In this document: piece after piece, positions 9,603 through 17,829 of the stretch
Layout: each line of letters begins with the position of its first letter
How positions within the stretch are numbered: the first letter of the stretch is position 1
Source of the DNA: Mycobacterium gordonae
Lineage (GTDB): Bacteria > Actinomycetota > Actinomycetes > Mycobacteriales > Mycobacteriaceae
Length of the DNA stretch: 64,000 nt
NCBI RefSeq assembly: GCF_017086405.1
Contig: NZ_CP070973.1
Location: 1,550,001 to 1,614,000 of the forward strand
Direction: 5' to 3'
Notes under the pieces: model-generated
Seen by the model: only the letters and a program-made list of their open reading frames with translations
Told to the model about the DNA's origin: nothing
The model's database searches: none
Program-made: the position numbers and the translations under genes

Positions 9603-10822
9603 GCACTCCGACCGCATCCGATGTCGTCAACCTGGCCAGCCCGGATGCCTTCGTCAACGGCGTTCCGCACGAAGCGCTCACGGCGTTGCGGCACACGGAT
9701 CCGGTGCACTGGCAACCGATGAACGGTGAGCCCGGATTCTGGGCCGTGCTGCGTCACGCCGACGTGGTCGAGGTCGCCCGCCACCCGGAGGTCTTTTCGG
9801 CCGCCGAGGGCGGCATCGTCATCGAAGACCTACCGCCCGTGACGCTGGGCAGGATGCGAAACATGTTGGCGGCCATGGACCCGCCCCGTCACCACGCCTA
9901 CCGGGCGCCCTTGTCGCCGCAATTCCGCCCCCGCGCGATAGCTCGGCTCGAGCAGCAGGTCCGCGCCATCTGTCGCGCCATCATGGCGCGCGCCCGAGAA
10001 CACGGGGAGGTCGAGTTCGTCCACCAGGTCGCCGCTCCGCTGCCGACCCACGTGATCGGGGAGTTCTTCGGCCTGCCCCGGCCGGATTGGCCCTACCTGC
10101 AGCAGCTGGCTGAGCGCATCACGTCCAGTCAGGACCCGGAGTACGGCAACGGCGAGGGTGGCGCCGAGATGGCCGCCTACGCAATGGAGTTGGCCGTCGT
10201 ACGTCGGACGACCGCTGCGACCGACGACCTGACCTCAGCCATCCTCCACGGCGACTTCGGCGGCCGGCCGATGACCGACCTGGAATTCGGCGGCTTCTTC
10301 GTGCAGCTGGTCACCGCGGGCAACGACACCACCAAAGGCATGCTGTCGTCGGGTCTGCTGACCCTGCTGCGGCACCCCGACCAGCTGGCCGAACTCCGAG
10401 CCGATCCGTCGCTCATTGCACGCGCGGTCGAGGAGATCGTCCGATATGACAACCCACTGCACTACTTTCGGCGCACCGCGCTCGTGGACACCGAGCTCGG
10501 AGGCACCCGGATCAAGGCCGGCGAGAAGGTGGCGATGTACTACACGTCCGCCAATCGCGACGAAACCGTCTTCGAAGACGCCCAGTCGTTCGACATCCAC
10601 CGCCATCCCAACCCGCACCTGTCGTTCGGGATGGGTGCTCACTTCTGCCTGGGTGCGCACCTGGCCAGACTCGAGGCCCGCGTCTTCTTCGAAGAGCTGT
10701 TGGCCGCCTTCCCGCGCATCGAGCTCAGCGGCGAGCCGGTGCGGATCCGCTCCAACCTGAACAACTCGCTGAAGCGCCTGCCCATCACGTTGACCGGATC
10801 CCGTCGTGCGTCTGGTGTTTGA
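9599..10822 (+). CDS. Cytochrome P450
   Basis: A 407-residue soluble cytochrome P450 monooxygenase, normal length for a bacterial CYP. Visible motifs are the I-helix oxygen-binding A240-G-N-D-T-T, a K-helix ExxR in EEIVRYDNP, and the heme-ligand loop FGMGAHFCLGAHLAR with Cys350. The ATG at 9599 overlaps the cupin stop, so the longer frame opening at 9557 is rejected. It needs ferredoxin and reductase partners, and none is encoded nearby. The CYP family and substrate cannot be assigned from motifs alone. Confidence 0.93.
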   Translation: MSTPTASDVVNLASPDAFVNGVPHEALTALRHTDPVHWQPMNGEPGFWAVLRHADVVEVARHPEVFSAAEGGIVIEDLPPVTLGRMRNMLAAMDPPRHHAYRAPLSPQFRPRAIARLEQQVRAICRAIMARAREHGEVEFVHQVAAPLPTHVIGEFFGLPRPDWPYLQQLAERITSSQDPEYGNGEGGAEMAAYAMELAVVRRTTAATDDLTSAILHGDFGGRPMTDLEFGGFFVQLVTAGNDTTKGMLSSGLLTLLRHPDQLAELRADPSLIARAVEEIVRYDNPLHYFRRTALVDTELGGTRIKAGEKVAMYYTSANRDETVFEDAQSFDIHRHPNPHLSFGMGAHFCLGAHLARLEARVFFEELLAAFPRIELSGEPVRIRSNLNNSLKRLPITLTGSRRASGV

Positions 10823-11255
10823 ACGTCTCCGCTTCCTGATCGTCATCGCCGTCTGCGGGTTGGCAGTGACGACCCTGGTGACGTTGCTATGGGCCTCTGG
10901 ACGCGTCGTGGACCTTGTTGTGGTGTTGGCCCATGGGGGATGGCGCCAGGATTCCGCGGTGATCAGCCTGCTGGAAGTCGTCGACCTGTTTCTGCTGGCG
11001 ACCGTGCAACTCATCGTGGCGCTGGGTCTCTTCGAGCTCTTCGTCGCCGACCTTCACCTGCCCGAGTGGCTGACCGTGCACAATCTCGGCGATCTGAAGC
11101 GACCGATCATCCAGGTCCTGGTGGTCATCGTCGTCATCAAATTCGTCGAGCGCATGTTGCTGACCGGCGCCTTGGAGACGCTGTACGTCGGCACGGCGAC
11201 AGCGGTGGTCACCGTCGCCCTTGCGGTGTTCATCCGGCTGGGTGAGCGGACTTGA
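10806..11255 (+). CDS. YqhA-like (UPF0114) membrane protein
   Basis: A 149-residue integral membrane protein with about four hydrophobic helices (residues 8-30, 55-80, 98-115, 125-143). The segment LKRPIIQVLVVIVVIKFVERML is typical of the UPF0114/YqhA family, whose function is unknown. The GTG start overlaps the P450 frame by 17 bases, so it is probably in the same transcript. Its 3' end overlaps the 3' end of the convergent aminotransferase gene by about 26 bases. Confidence 0.78.
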   Translation: MRLVFERLRFLIVIAVCGLAVTTLVTLLWASGRVVDLVVVLAHGGWRQDSAVISLLEVVDLFLLATVQLIVALGLFELFVADLHLPEWLTVHNLGDLKRPIIQVLVVIVVIKFVERMLLTGALETLYVGTATAVVTVALAVFIRLGERT

Positions 11256-12558
11256 GCACGTCGCGCAGGATCGACTCGATGGTGTCGAATTCGGCCTGAC
11301 CGCTGATCAGTGGCGGTGCCAGCTGGATCACCGAATCGCCGCGATCGTCGGTGCGGCAGTACAAGCCGGCTTCGAACATCGCCGACGACACCTGGCCGAG
11401 CAGCGCGGAGCGTTCCTCGTCGGGGAAGGTCTGCTTGGTTGCCCGGTCCTTGACGAGTTCGATGCCGAAGAAGAACCCCTCGCCCCGTACGTCGCCGACA
11501 ATGGGCAGGTCGTAGAGCTTCTCCAACGTGGACCTCAAGGCGGGGGACAGCTCCTTGACACGGTCGTTGAGGCCTTCGCGCTCGAAGATGTCGAGGTTGG
11601 CCAGCGCGACAGCGGTCGACACCGGATGCCCGCCGAAGGTGTAGCCGTGCGGGAACATCGTCTTGCCGTCGTTGAACGGCTCAAAGAGTCGGTCGCTGGC
11701 GATCATCGCGCCCAGCGGGGCGTAACCCGACGTCAGACCCTTGGCGCAGGTGATCATGTCCGGCACGTAGCCGAAGTCGTCGCACGCGAACATCGACCCG
11801 ATCCGGCCGAAGGCGCAGATCACCTCGTCGGACACCAGCAGCACGTCGTAGTGGTCGCAGATCTCGCGGACCCGCTCGAAATAGCCCGGCGGTGGGGGAA
11901 TGGAGCCGCCGGCGTTCTGCACCGGTTCCAGGAACACCGCCGCGACGGTGTCGGGTCCCTCGAACTCGATGGCCTCGGCGATGCGGTCGGCGGCCCACTG
12001 GCCGAAGGCTTTCGTGTCCGCCGAATACGGTTCGGGTGCGCGGTAGAAGTTCGTGTTGGGCACCCGGAAACCCCCCGGCGTCACCGGTTCGAAGGGCGCC
12101 GTGAACTTCGGCAGGCCGGTGATCGCCAGCGCGCCCTGGGTGGTGCCGTGGTAGGCGACCGAGCGTGAAATCACCTTGTGCTTACCGGGTTTGCCGGTCA
12201 GCTTGAAGTACTGTTTGGCGACTTTCCAGGCAGTTTCGACGGCTTCGGTGCCGCCGGTGGTGAAGAACACCCGGTTCAGATCGCCGGGCGCGTGGCCGGC
12301 GACGCGTTCGGAGAGTTCGATCGCTGTGGGAGTGGCGTATCCCCAGAGTGGGAAGAAGGCCAGCGTCTCCGCCTGCCGGGCGGCGACCTCGGCGAGTTCG
12401 GCGCGGCCGTGACCGACCTGCACCACGAACAACCCGGACAGCGCGTCGAGGTAGCTCTTGCCGCGGTCGTCGAAGATGGTCACCCCTTCGCCCCGGGTGA
12501 TCACCGGCGGGGTGAAGTCCGGACCGTGTCGGGTGAAATGCAGCCAGAGGTTGCTCAT
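11230..12558 (-). CDS. Class III PLP-dependent aminotransferase (Rv3329-like)
   Basis: About 442 residues of an omega-amino acid/diamine-type aminotransferase. Visible elements are GTEAVETAWKVAKQY (PLP phosphate cup), ISRSVAYHGTTQGAL, LVSDEVICAFGRIG (Asp that contacts the pyridine nitrogen) and ITCAKGLTSGYAPLGA with the Schiff-base lysine. The start MSNLWLH at 12558 is preferred over the longer frame because it matches the family N-terminus. By position it corresponds to Rv3329 of M. tuberculosis, between dacB1 and sigJ. It is divergent from sigJ, with about 70 bases between starts. The amino donor is not known. Confidence 0.88.
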   Translation of the reverse strand: MSNLWLHFTRHGPDFTPPVITRGEGVTIFDDRGKSYLDALSGLFVVQVGHGRAELAEVAARQAETLAFFPLWGYATPTAIELSERVAGHAPGDLNRVFFTTGGTEAVETAWKVAKQYFKLTGKPGKHKVISRSVAYHGTTQGALAITGLPKFTAPFEPVTPGGFRVPNTNFYRAPEPYSADTKAFGQWAADRIAEAIEFEGPDTVAAVFLEPVQNAGGSIPPPPGYFERVREICDHYDVLLVSDEVICAFGRIGSMFACDDFGYVPDMITCAKGLTSGYAPLGAMIASDRLFEPFNDGKTMFPHGYTFGGHPVSTAVALANLDIFEREGLNDRVKELSPALRSTLEKLYDLPIVGDVRGEGFFFGIELVKDRATKQTFPDEERSALLGQVSSAMFEAGLYCRTDDRGDSVIQLAPPLISGQAEFDTIESILRDVLKSAHPAG

Positions 12559-12628
12559 CTCACCGATGTTAGGGATCCGGTACCACGCCACAGCCAACGG
12601 CACCGACGCGCGGCGTTACGCTCGGATC

Positions 12629-13543
12629 ATGGTCGCGACCACGCAGGTCAACGAATTCGAGTCGCTGCGACCGCATCTCATGTCGGTCGCCTACCGGCTC
12701 ACCGGAACCGTGGCCGACGCCGAAGACATCGTCCAGGAGGCCTGGCTGCGCTGGAGCACCCAGGACGGCGTCATCAACGACCTGCGGGCCTGGCTGACGA
12801 CGGTGGTGAGCCGGCTGGGCCTGGACAAGTTGCGCTCGGCTGCGCACCGGCGCGAAAGCTATACCGGCAACTGGCTGCCGGAACCGGTCGTCACGGGCTT
12901 CTCGGACGCTCAAGCAGCCGACCCGTTGTCGGCCGTGGTGTCCGCCGAGGACGCCCGGTTCGCGGCCATGGTGGTGCTCGAGCGCCTGCGCCCCGATCAG
13001 CGGGTGGCCTTCGTGTTGCACGATGGTTTCGCCGTGCCGTTCGCCGAGGTCGCCGACGTACTGAGCATCAGCGAGGCATCAGCGCGGCAACTGGCGTCGC
13101 GCGCCCGCAAGGCCGTCGCCACGGCGCCGCCACCCGAACCCGATCCCGCGCATGCCGAGGTGGTCGGCCGGCTGATGGCCGCGATGGCCGCCGGCGATCT
13201 GGACACCGTGGTTTCGCTCCTGCACCCCGACGTGACCTTCACCGGCGACTCCAACGGCAAGGCCCCCACAGCGGTTCAGACCATCCGCGGTGCGGACAAG
13301 GTGGTCCGGTTCATGATGGGCCTGGCCCGCCGCTACGGCGACGCCTTCTACACCGCCAACCACCTGGCCCTGATCAACGGCGAATTAGGTTCCTACACAA
13401 CGGGTTTCCCCGCCGAAGGTGGCCATCGCGAGATGGCGCCGCGGATCACCGCGATGACGGTGCGCGACGGTAAGGTGGTCGCGCTGTGGGATATCGCCAA
13501 CCCCGACAAGTTCACCGGGTCGCCGCTGCGGACGGATCGGTGA
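12629..13543 (+). CDS. sigJ: ECF RNA polymerase sigma factor SigJ
   Basis: About 304 residues. Sigma region 2 is seen in FESLRPHLMSVAYRLTGTVADAEDIVQEAWLRW and region 4 in LERLRPDQRVAFVLHDGF..PFAEVADVLSISEASARQLASRARKAV. The C-terminal about 110 residues form a SnoaL-like fold extension, as in SigJ/ECF41 factors, where the extension regulates promoter binding and replaces a classical anti-sigma factor. The ATG at 12629 begins the conserved domain; the long upstream frame runs through the divergent aminotransferase and is rejected. M. tuberculosis SigJ (Rv3328c) is 312 residues and linked to peroxide resistance. Confidence 0.92.
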   Translation: MVATTQVNEFESLRPHLMSVAYRLTGTVADAEDIVQEAWLRWSTQDGVINDLRAWLTTVVSRLGLDKLRSAAHRRESYTGNWLPEPVVTGFSDAQAADPLSAVVSAEDARFAAMVVLERLRPDQRVAFVLHDGFAVPFAEVADVLSISEASARQLASRARKAVATAPPPEPDPAHAEVVGRLMAAMAAGDLDTVVSLLHPDVTFTGDSNGKAPTAVQTIRGADKVVRFMMGLARRYGDAFYTANHLALINGELGSYTTGFPAEGGHREMAPRITAMTVRDGKVVALWDIANPDKFTGSPLRTDR

Positions 13544-14935
13544 TTACGGCAGGACGATCCCGGTGGCCTGACCCAGGGTGATCTGCTGGCCGCCGGGCGG
13601 CACGTAAGCGTTAGTGGGCCCCGGCCCGTAGATGCCGTACATCGGATTGGTCGGGCCGAACCCGGCGTACATGTCGTTGATCCAGCCCGTGGCCAGTGTG
13701 TACACCGCCGCGGTGTTGCCCGGTGGGGAGAACCCGGTCACCAACTGAAGGACGAGGTCGATGACGGGGCCGTCGCCGAGCATGGAGTCGACATGCGAGC
13801 CGCCGACAAGTGTGACCCCGCTGAATTGGCCGGGGTACAGGCTGGCCAGCTGACTGGTGGTGGCGCCGAACGCATTCCACGGCTGCGGTGGCGCGGCCAC
13901 CGTGTAGACGGGGATATTCGCCGCCTGCAGATTCGCTATCGCACCACCGAAGGCAGCGGCGTTGTTGGCCACCCCGTCGAACATCACCACCCCTTTGAGG
14001 AGGCCGGCGTTCCCCCCGAGGGTCAGGTAGTTGCTGGCCGCCATCGTGGCGAGATTGCCGCCGGCGGAGTGTCCGGTCAGAACGAAGTCCTGCGGCAGCG
14101 TGCCGACAAAACCGGCCTGGCTGGCGCTGACATTGAGCACCGGCTGGCTGCCCAGGAACAACGAGCCCACCCCCTGCTGCATCTGCGGACTGCTCAGCCA
14201 GATGCCGAATGGCAGCGGAATCGACGGAATGGTGGGAGCGACGACGACGCTGTTGGTCTGCGTCGCCAACTCCATGGCCAACGGTTGGTACAGCCATCCG
14301 ATGGCGCCGAAGCCGTGCTGCAGATAGGTGGTGCCGGTGGCGTTCACCGATCCGCCCGCCTGCGTCGGGAAGTACCACAGCGCGGGGGCTGGGTAGCTGA
14401 TCTGCCCGAGTGGTATCCCCAGGAAGGATGCCTCGCCGAGGGGAATCGGTACGAAGGAGAACCCGATCCTGACCCCCGTCACTCCGTCGGGTCCCGCGAA
14501 GGCCACGGTGGACGGGAACTTCAGCAGCCCACCCAGGCCCACCGCGTTGGTGCCCCAGTTCAGCAATGCTGCCACCGTCGCGACGTCGCGGGCGAGCTGA
14601 GATTGGATCGGCGCAAAGAAACTTTCGGCCTGGGCCAGAAGTGGCAAGGCATTCGCGGCCTCAGCGGCCGCGTACGCCGCCCCGGCCCCGCTCAGCGCGC
14701 GCTCGAACTCGGCTTGCAGTTGCGTCGTCTTCGCGGCCAGCGTCTGCAACTCAGCGGCGTAGCTGCCGAAGAATTTGGCGATCGCCGCCGACACCTCGTC
14801 GGCCGCCGCGGCGGCGATCCTCGTCGTCGACGGAGCCGCTGCAGCCGCGGCCTCTCTGATCGCCTGCTCGATCTCGGTCAGCTGGCCCGACGCCAAGTCG
14901 AATGCTTCCGGTGCAGCGATCACATAAGACGACAT
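13544..14935 (-). CDS. PE-family protein with alpha/beta hydrolase (PE-PPE) domain
   Basis: About 463 residues. The first about 95 form a PE domain (MSSYVIAAPEAFDLASGQL start and a later AAYAAAEAANA), a type VII secretion substrate signal. The C-terminal part is a PE-PPE serine hydrolase domain with the nucleophile elbow GHSAGG (Ser290). The strand before it (PQDFVLTG) and a later HVDSMLGDGPV segment could supply acid and histidine. Similar PE/PPE proteins have esterase or lipase activity at the cell surface. It converges with sigJ: its stop directly abuts the SigJ stop. Substrate is not known. Confidence 0.88.
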   Translation of the reverse strand: MSSYVIAAPEAFDLASGQLTEIEQAIREAAAAAAPSTTRIAAAAADEVSAAIAKFFGSYAAELQTLAAKTTQLQAEFERALSGAGAAYAAAEAANALPLLAQAESFFAPIQSQLARDVATVAALLNWGTNAVGLGGLLKFPSTVAFAGPDGVTGVRIGFSFVPIPLGEASFLGIPLGQISYPAPALWYFPTQAGGSVNATGTTYLQHGFGAIGWLYQPLAMELATQTNSVVVAPTIPSIPLPFGIWLSSPQMQQGVGSLFLGSQPVLNVSASQAGFVGTLPQDFVLTGHSAGGNLATMAASNYLTLGGNAGLLKGVVMFDGVANNAAAFGGAIANLQAANIPVYTVAAPPQPWNAFGATTSQLASLYPGQFSGVTLVGGSHVDSMLGDGPVIDLVLQLVTGFSPPGNTAAVYTLATGWINDMYAGFGPTNPMYGIYGPGPTNAYVPPGGQQITLGQATGIVLP

Positions 14936-15009
14936 CGGTGGCTCCATTCCCCGGTGGGCCCGACAAGCTAGGACTGTGCCAAATGCTACGAGTTCGTTCC
15001 CGATTTAGT

Positions 15010-15609
15010 TCACATTTTGAACGATTCCGACGAATCCGCCCACGGCACCCGGCACGCGTCCCCGGAGGTGAAGCCCTGCTCGGTGATGCCCAGCGCCGCG
15101 TACATCCGCGCCCGCATGTTCTCAATACCTATCTGATAGGTCAGCTCGATCACCCCTGCCTCGCCGAAGCGGACCCGCAGGTCCTCGACCTGCTCGTCGG
15201 TCACCGAGTGCGGGTCGGTGGTCATGGCGTCGGCATAGGCGATGGCGGCGCGCTCGTCGCCGGAGAACAGCGGCGAAGTCGCATAGTCATCGATCGTCCT
15301 CAACCGGTCGGTATCCAGGCCATCCAGCCGCTGCAACATCTCCCCGAAGTCCACGCACCACGAGCATCCGATGGTCCGCGCGGTCCAGAACACCGCCAAC
15401 TCGCGCACGCTAGCCGGCAAGGTCCGCGATGCTTTCTGCACCATCGTCTCGTGCACGGCGTTGGCGACCAGCAGCCGCCGATGGTGCGCGGCGACGGTGA
15501 ACGGCTCGGGCACCTCGCCGAAGCGCCGCTTGGCGACGCGGTACATGGCGCGCACCAGCGCTCCGGCGCGCTTGGGTGACAGGGGTTCGATTCGTGTCTT
15601 CTGAGTCAT
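15010..15609 (-). CDS. Carboxymuconolactone decarboxylase (AhpD-like) family protein
   Basis: A 199-residue all-helical protein of the AhpD/CMD superfamily. The redox motif is TIGCSWCVDFG, i.e. CxxC, but the histidine that follows the second cysteine in AhpD is Gly here. The remainder (ERAAIAYADAMT, VIELTYQIGIENMRARM) is typical of the family. It may act as a thiol-dependent peroxidase-like enzyme, but activity cannot be assumed. The ATG at 15609 starts the domain; a longer frame upstream overlaps the divergent gene and is not supported. Confidence 0.85.
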   Translation of the reverse strand: MTQKTRIEPLSPKRAGALVRAMYRVAKRRFGEVPEPFTVAAHHRRLLVANAVHETMVQKASRTLPASVRELAVFWTARTIGCSWCVDFGEMLQRLDGLDTDRLRTIDDYATSPLFSGDERAAIAYADAMTTDPHSVTDEQVEDLRVRFGEAGVIELTYQIGIENMRARMYAALGITEQGFTSGDACRVPWADSSESFKM

Positions 15610-15702
15610 ACCTTTCAGACGAGACAGCCTCCGGAGGTGTGACAGAGCGCCCGACAAGAATTCCCCAAGAATCCTCCAAGTGCCACAGGGGACTCTGGAC
15701 CG

Positions 15703-16260
15703 GTGGAGCACGCAACGTCGTCGTATTGGGCTTTTACCGATTTTCGGCAACTGACAGAACTCGAGGACTGGGCGCACGAGGAGGTCTTGATCGCCGATTC
15801 GCGGCTGGACCAGACCGGCATCCGCGCCGCGGTGGACGCCGTCTTCGAGGCCAATCCCGTTCTCGGTGCGGTGTTCGAGCCCAGTCGCGACCGCTGGCTG
15901 TCGCGTCCCGGCGGCAGCTGGAGCTGGGCGGTGGAGCCGCCCGGTGTCACGGTGCCCGAGGTGATCGCCCGCCAGCGCGCCAGCTACGACATGCGCACCG
16001 GTCGGCTGTTCGCGGTGTCGCTGCTGCCCGGCACACCCGATCGGTTGGTGCTGACCGCGAGCCGCCTGTGCGTGGACGAGGAGTCGTGGAACGGCGTGAT
16101 CGAGGCGCTGGTGGCGGCGTACGCGGCCGCCAGGGACGGCGCGTCGCTGGCCCCGGACGTTGACTTCAACGCTAGAAGTCGAGGCGGGCACTCATGGGTG
16201 TGGCGGCGGGCACGTCGCCGGCGGCGATCACCGTCCGCGCGACCGGCGTCAGCGCGCTGA
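15703..16260 (+). CDS. Degenerate NRPS-condensation-like protein
   Basis: 185 residues in which about 1-150 resemble the first half of a peptide synthetase condensation domain: a strand-helix pattern, DEVL/ALEAVFEANPVLGAVF, then the position of the catalytic HHxxxDxxS. That motif is changed to SRLCVDEESW, so both histidines are lost and only the Asp survives. The last about 30 residues are Arg-rich and overlap the 3' end of the convergent gene by about 90 bases, so the true end may differ or be eroded. No other NRPS domain is adjacent. It is probably a non-catalytic remnant or binding protein; function unknown. Confidence 0.5.
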   Translation: MEHATSSYWAFTDFRQLTELEDWAHEEVLIADSRLDQTGIRAAVDAVFEANPVLGAVFEPSRDRWLSRPGGSWSWAVEPPGVTVPEVIARQRASYDMRTGRLFAVSLLPGTPDRLVLTASRLCVDEESWNGVIEALVAAYAAARDGASLAPDVDFNARSRGGHSWVWRRARRRRRSPSARPASAR

Positions 16261-17038
16261 ACAAGGCGTGCAGTTCGTCGTCGCCGAGACCGTCGAACAC
16301 GCGCAGCGCCAGCGCGTCGGTGGTCGTCTCCAGGTGGTTTTTGAGCTCGTGTCCCTCCGGGGTCAACGAGCCGTGAGCGTCGAGTAGACCGCGGTCGGCC
16401 AGGCGCTGCCGGCAGGCTTTCCACTCGTCGTCGTCGTAGTGGCGGGAACGCTTCATGAACTCCTCGGACACCGCGCTGGCCGCGGTGTGGAAGACGTTCG
16501 ACTCGCGTCCCGAGATACCCGCGGCCACCAGTGCGGCCACATGGCCGTCGCCGCGATGCTCGCGCAGCAGGGTCGTGGCGTGCCACAGCGCGGCGACCGG
16601 CTCCGACGGCACCACCAGCGCGACGTTGGCCGCGAACAGCGCCCGTCCGTCGACCGGCGCCCCCTGCGCGGCCCGGACAGCCAATTCGGCTGCGGTGACG
16701 ACGTTGTCGTCATCGGTGACGCCACACCGGCGCAAGGCCGCGGCGGCGGACTCCTGGCGGGCGCGTAACGCGAGATCAGGTCCGGCGATTTCCCACGCGG
16801 CCGGCAGCGACTTGGCCACCCGTGCGTGCGCGAAGTTGTAGAACACCGCCGTGACGACCTCTGGCGGCACCGCGCCCAGGGGCGCCGAACGCGCGGCGAA
16901 GTACCCCATCCAGAACCCGCGATAACCCACGCCGTCCAAGGTCGACCGGACCTCGGGCGCGAAATAGGTCAGCGCGTGGATCGGCTCGAAGCGGTTGTAG
17001 AACTGCCGGGCGAGCTCAGGAGTTCGTTGCAGACTCAC
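16172..17038 (-). CDS. SCO6045-like helix-turn-helix family protein
   Basis: A 288-residue protein of an actinobacterial family, all-alpha in the N-terminal half (ELARQFYNRFEPIHALTYFAPEVRSTLDGVGYRGFWMGYFAARSAPLG). A winged-helix-like C-terminal part follows (DEWKACRQRLADRGLLDAHGSLTPEGHELKNHLE). The GTG start overlaps the sdhB stop by 4 bases (GTGA), so it is the last, translationally coupled gene of the sdhCDAB operon. That context suggests a role tied to respiration or to control of it, but no biochemical function is known to me. An alternative upstream start is excluded by the sdhB frame. Confidence 0.8.
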   Translation of the reverse strand: MSLQRTPELARQFYNRFEPIHALTYFAPEVRSTLDGVGYRGFWMGYFAARSAPLGAVPPEVVTAVFYNFAHARVAKSLPAAWEIAGPDLALRARQESAAAALRRCGVTDDDNVVTAAELAVRAAQGAPVDGRALFAANVALVVPSEPVAALWHATTLLREHRGDGHVAALVAAGISGRESNVFHTAASAVSEEFMKRSRHYDDDEWKACRQRLADRGLLDAHGSLTPEGHELKNHLETTTDALALRVFDGLGDDELHALFSALTPVARTVIAAGDVPAATPMSARLDF

Positions 17039-17829
17039 CGCGAGAACATCACCGCGCGCTTGACCTCCTGGATGGCCTTGGTCACCTGGATGCCGCGCGG
17101 GCAGCCCTCGGTGCAGTTGAACGTGGTGCGGCAGCGCCACACCCCGTCCACCTCGTTGAGGATGTCGAGGCGCTGAGCGGCCGCCTCGTCGCGGCTGTCG
17201 AAGATGAACCGGTGGGCGTTGACGATCGCCGCCGGACCGAAGTAGCTGCCCTCGTACCAGAACACCGGGCAACTGGTGGTGCAGCAGGCGCACAGGATGC
17301 ACTTGGTGGTGTCGTCGTAGCGGGCGCGGTCGGTGGGGCTCTGAATGCGTTCCCGCGTAGGGGGATTGCCCGTGGTGATCAGGTACGGCTTGATCGCGCG
17401 GTAGGCATCGAAAAACGGCTCCATGTCGACCACGAGGTCCTTCTCCACGGGCAGGCCACGGATCGGTTCGACCGTGATGGTCAGCTTCTTGCCGGGCTTT
17501 TTCGGCAACAGATCGCGCATCAACACCTTGCACGCCAGCCGGTTCAACCCGTTGATCCGCATGGCGTCCGAGCCGCAGACACCGTGCGCGCAGGAGCGCC
17601 GGAACGTCAGCGTCCCGTCCAGGTAGCCCTTGATATAGAGCAGCAGGTTCAGCAGCCTGTCACTGGGCAGGCACGGCACCCGGAAGCTCTGCCAGCCACC
17701 GGTGGCCGCGAACTTGTCGGGGTCATCGGGGTTGAATCGGGCGATCTTGAGAGTCACCATCACCGCGCCTTCGGGAACCGGTGGCAATGGCGGATCCATC
17801 GTGTCAGCAACCGCGGGGGCCTCGGTCAT
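17035..17829 (-). CDS. sdhB: Succinate dehydrogenase iron-sulfur subunit
   Basis: A 264-residue iron-sulfur subunit of complex II. Cluster ligands: the 2Fe-2S site SCAHGVCGSDAMRINGLNRLAC (third ligand is Asp, as in E. coli), the 4Fe-4S/3Fe-4S sites CILCACCTTSCP and FNCTEGCPRGI. Electrons pass from SdhA FAD through these to quinone in SdhC/D. The ATG overlaps the sdhA stop (ATGA). A Pro-rich N-terminal extension (about residues 1-22) precedes the conserved start at about VTLKIARFNPD. Confidence 0.95.
   Translation of the reverse strand: MTEAPAVADTMDPPLPPVPEGAVMVTLKIARFNPDDPDKFAATGGWQSFRVPCLPSDRLLNLLLYIKGYLDGTLTFRRSCAHGVCGSDAMRINGLNRLACKVLMRDLLPKKPGKKLTITVEPIRGLPVEKDLVVDMEPFFDAYRAIKPYLITTGNPPTRERIQSPTDRARYDDTTKCILCACCTTSCPVFWYEGSYFGPAAIVNAHRFIFDSRDEAAAQRLDILNEVDGVWRCRTTFNCTEGCPRGIQVTKAIQEVKRAVMFSR

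Noticed and set aside
15703..16260. Start of a peptide synthetase cluster
   Set aside because: Only one condensation-like fragment; no adenylation or carrier domain nearby.
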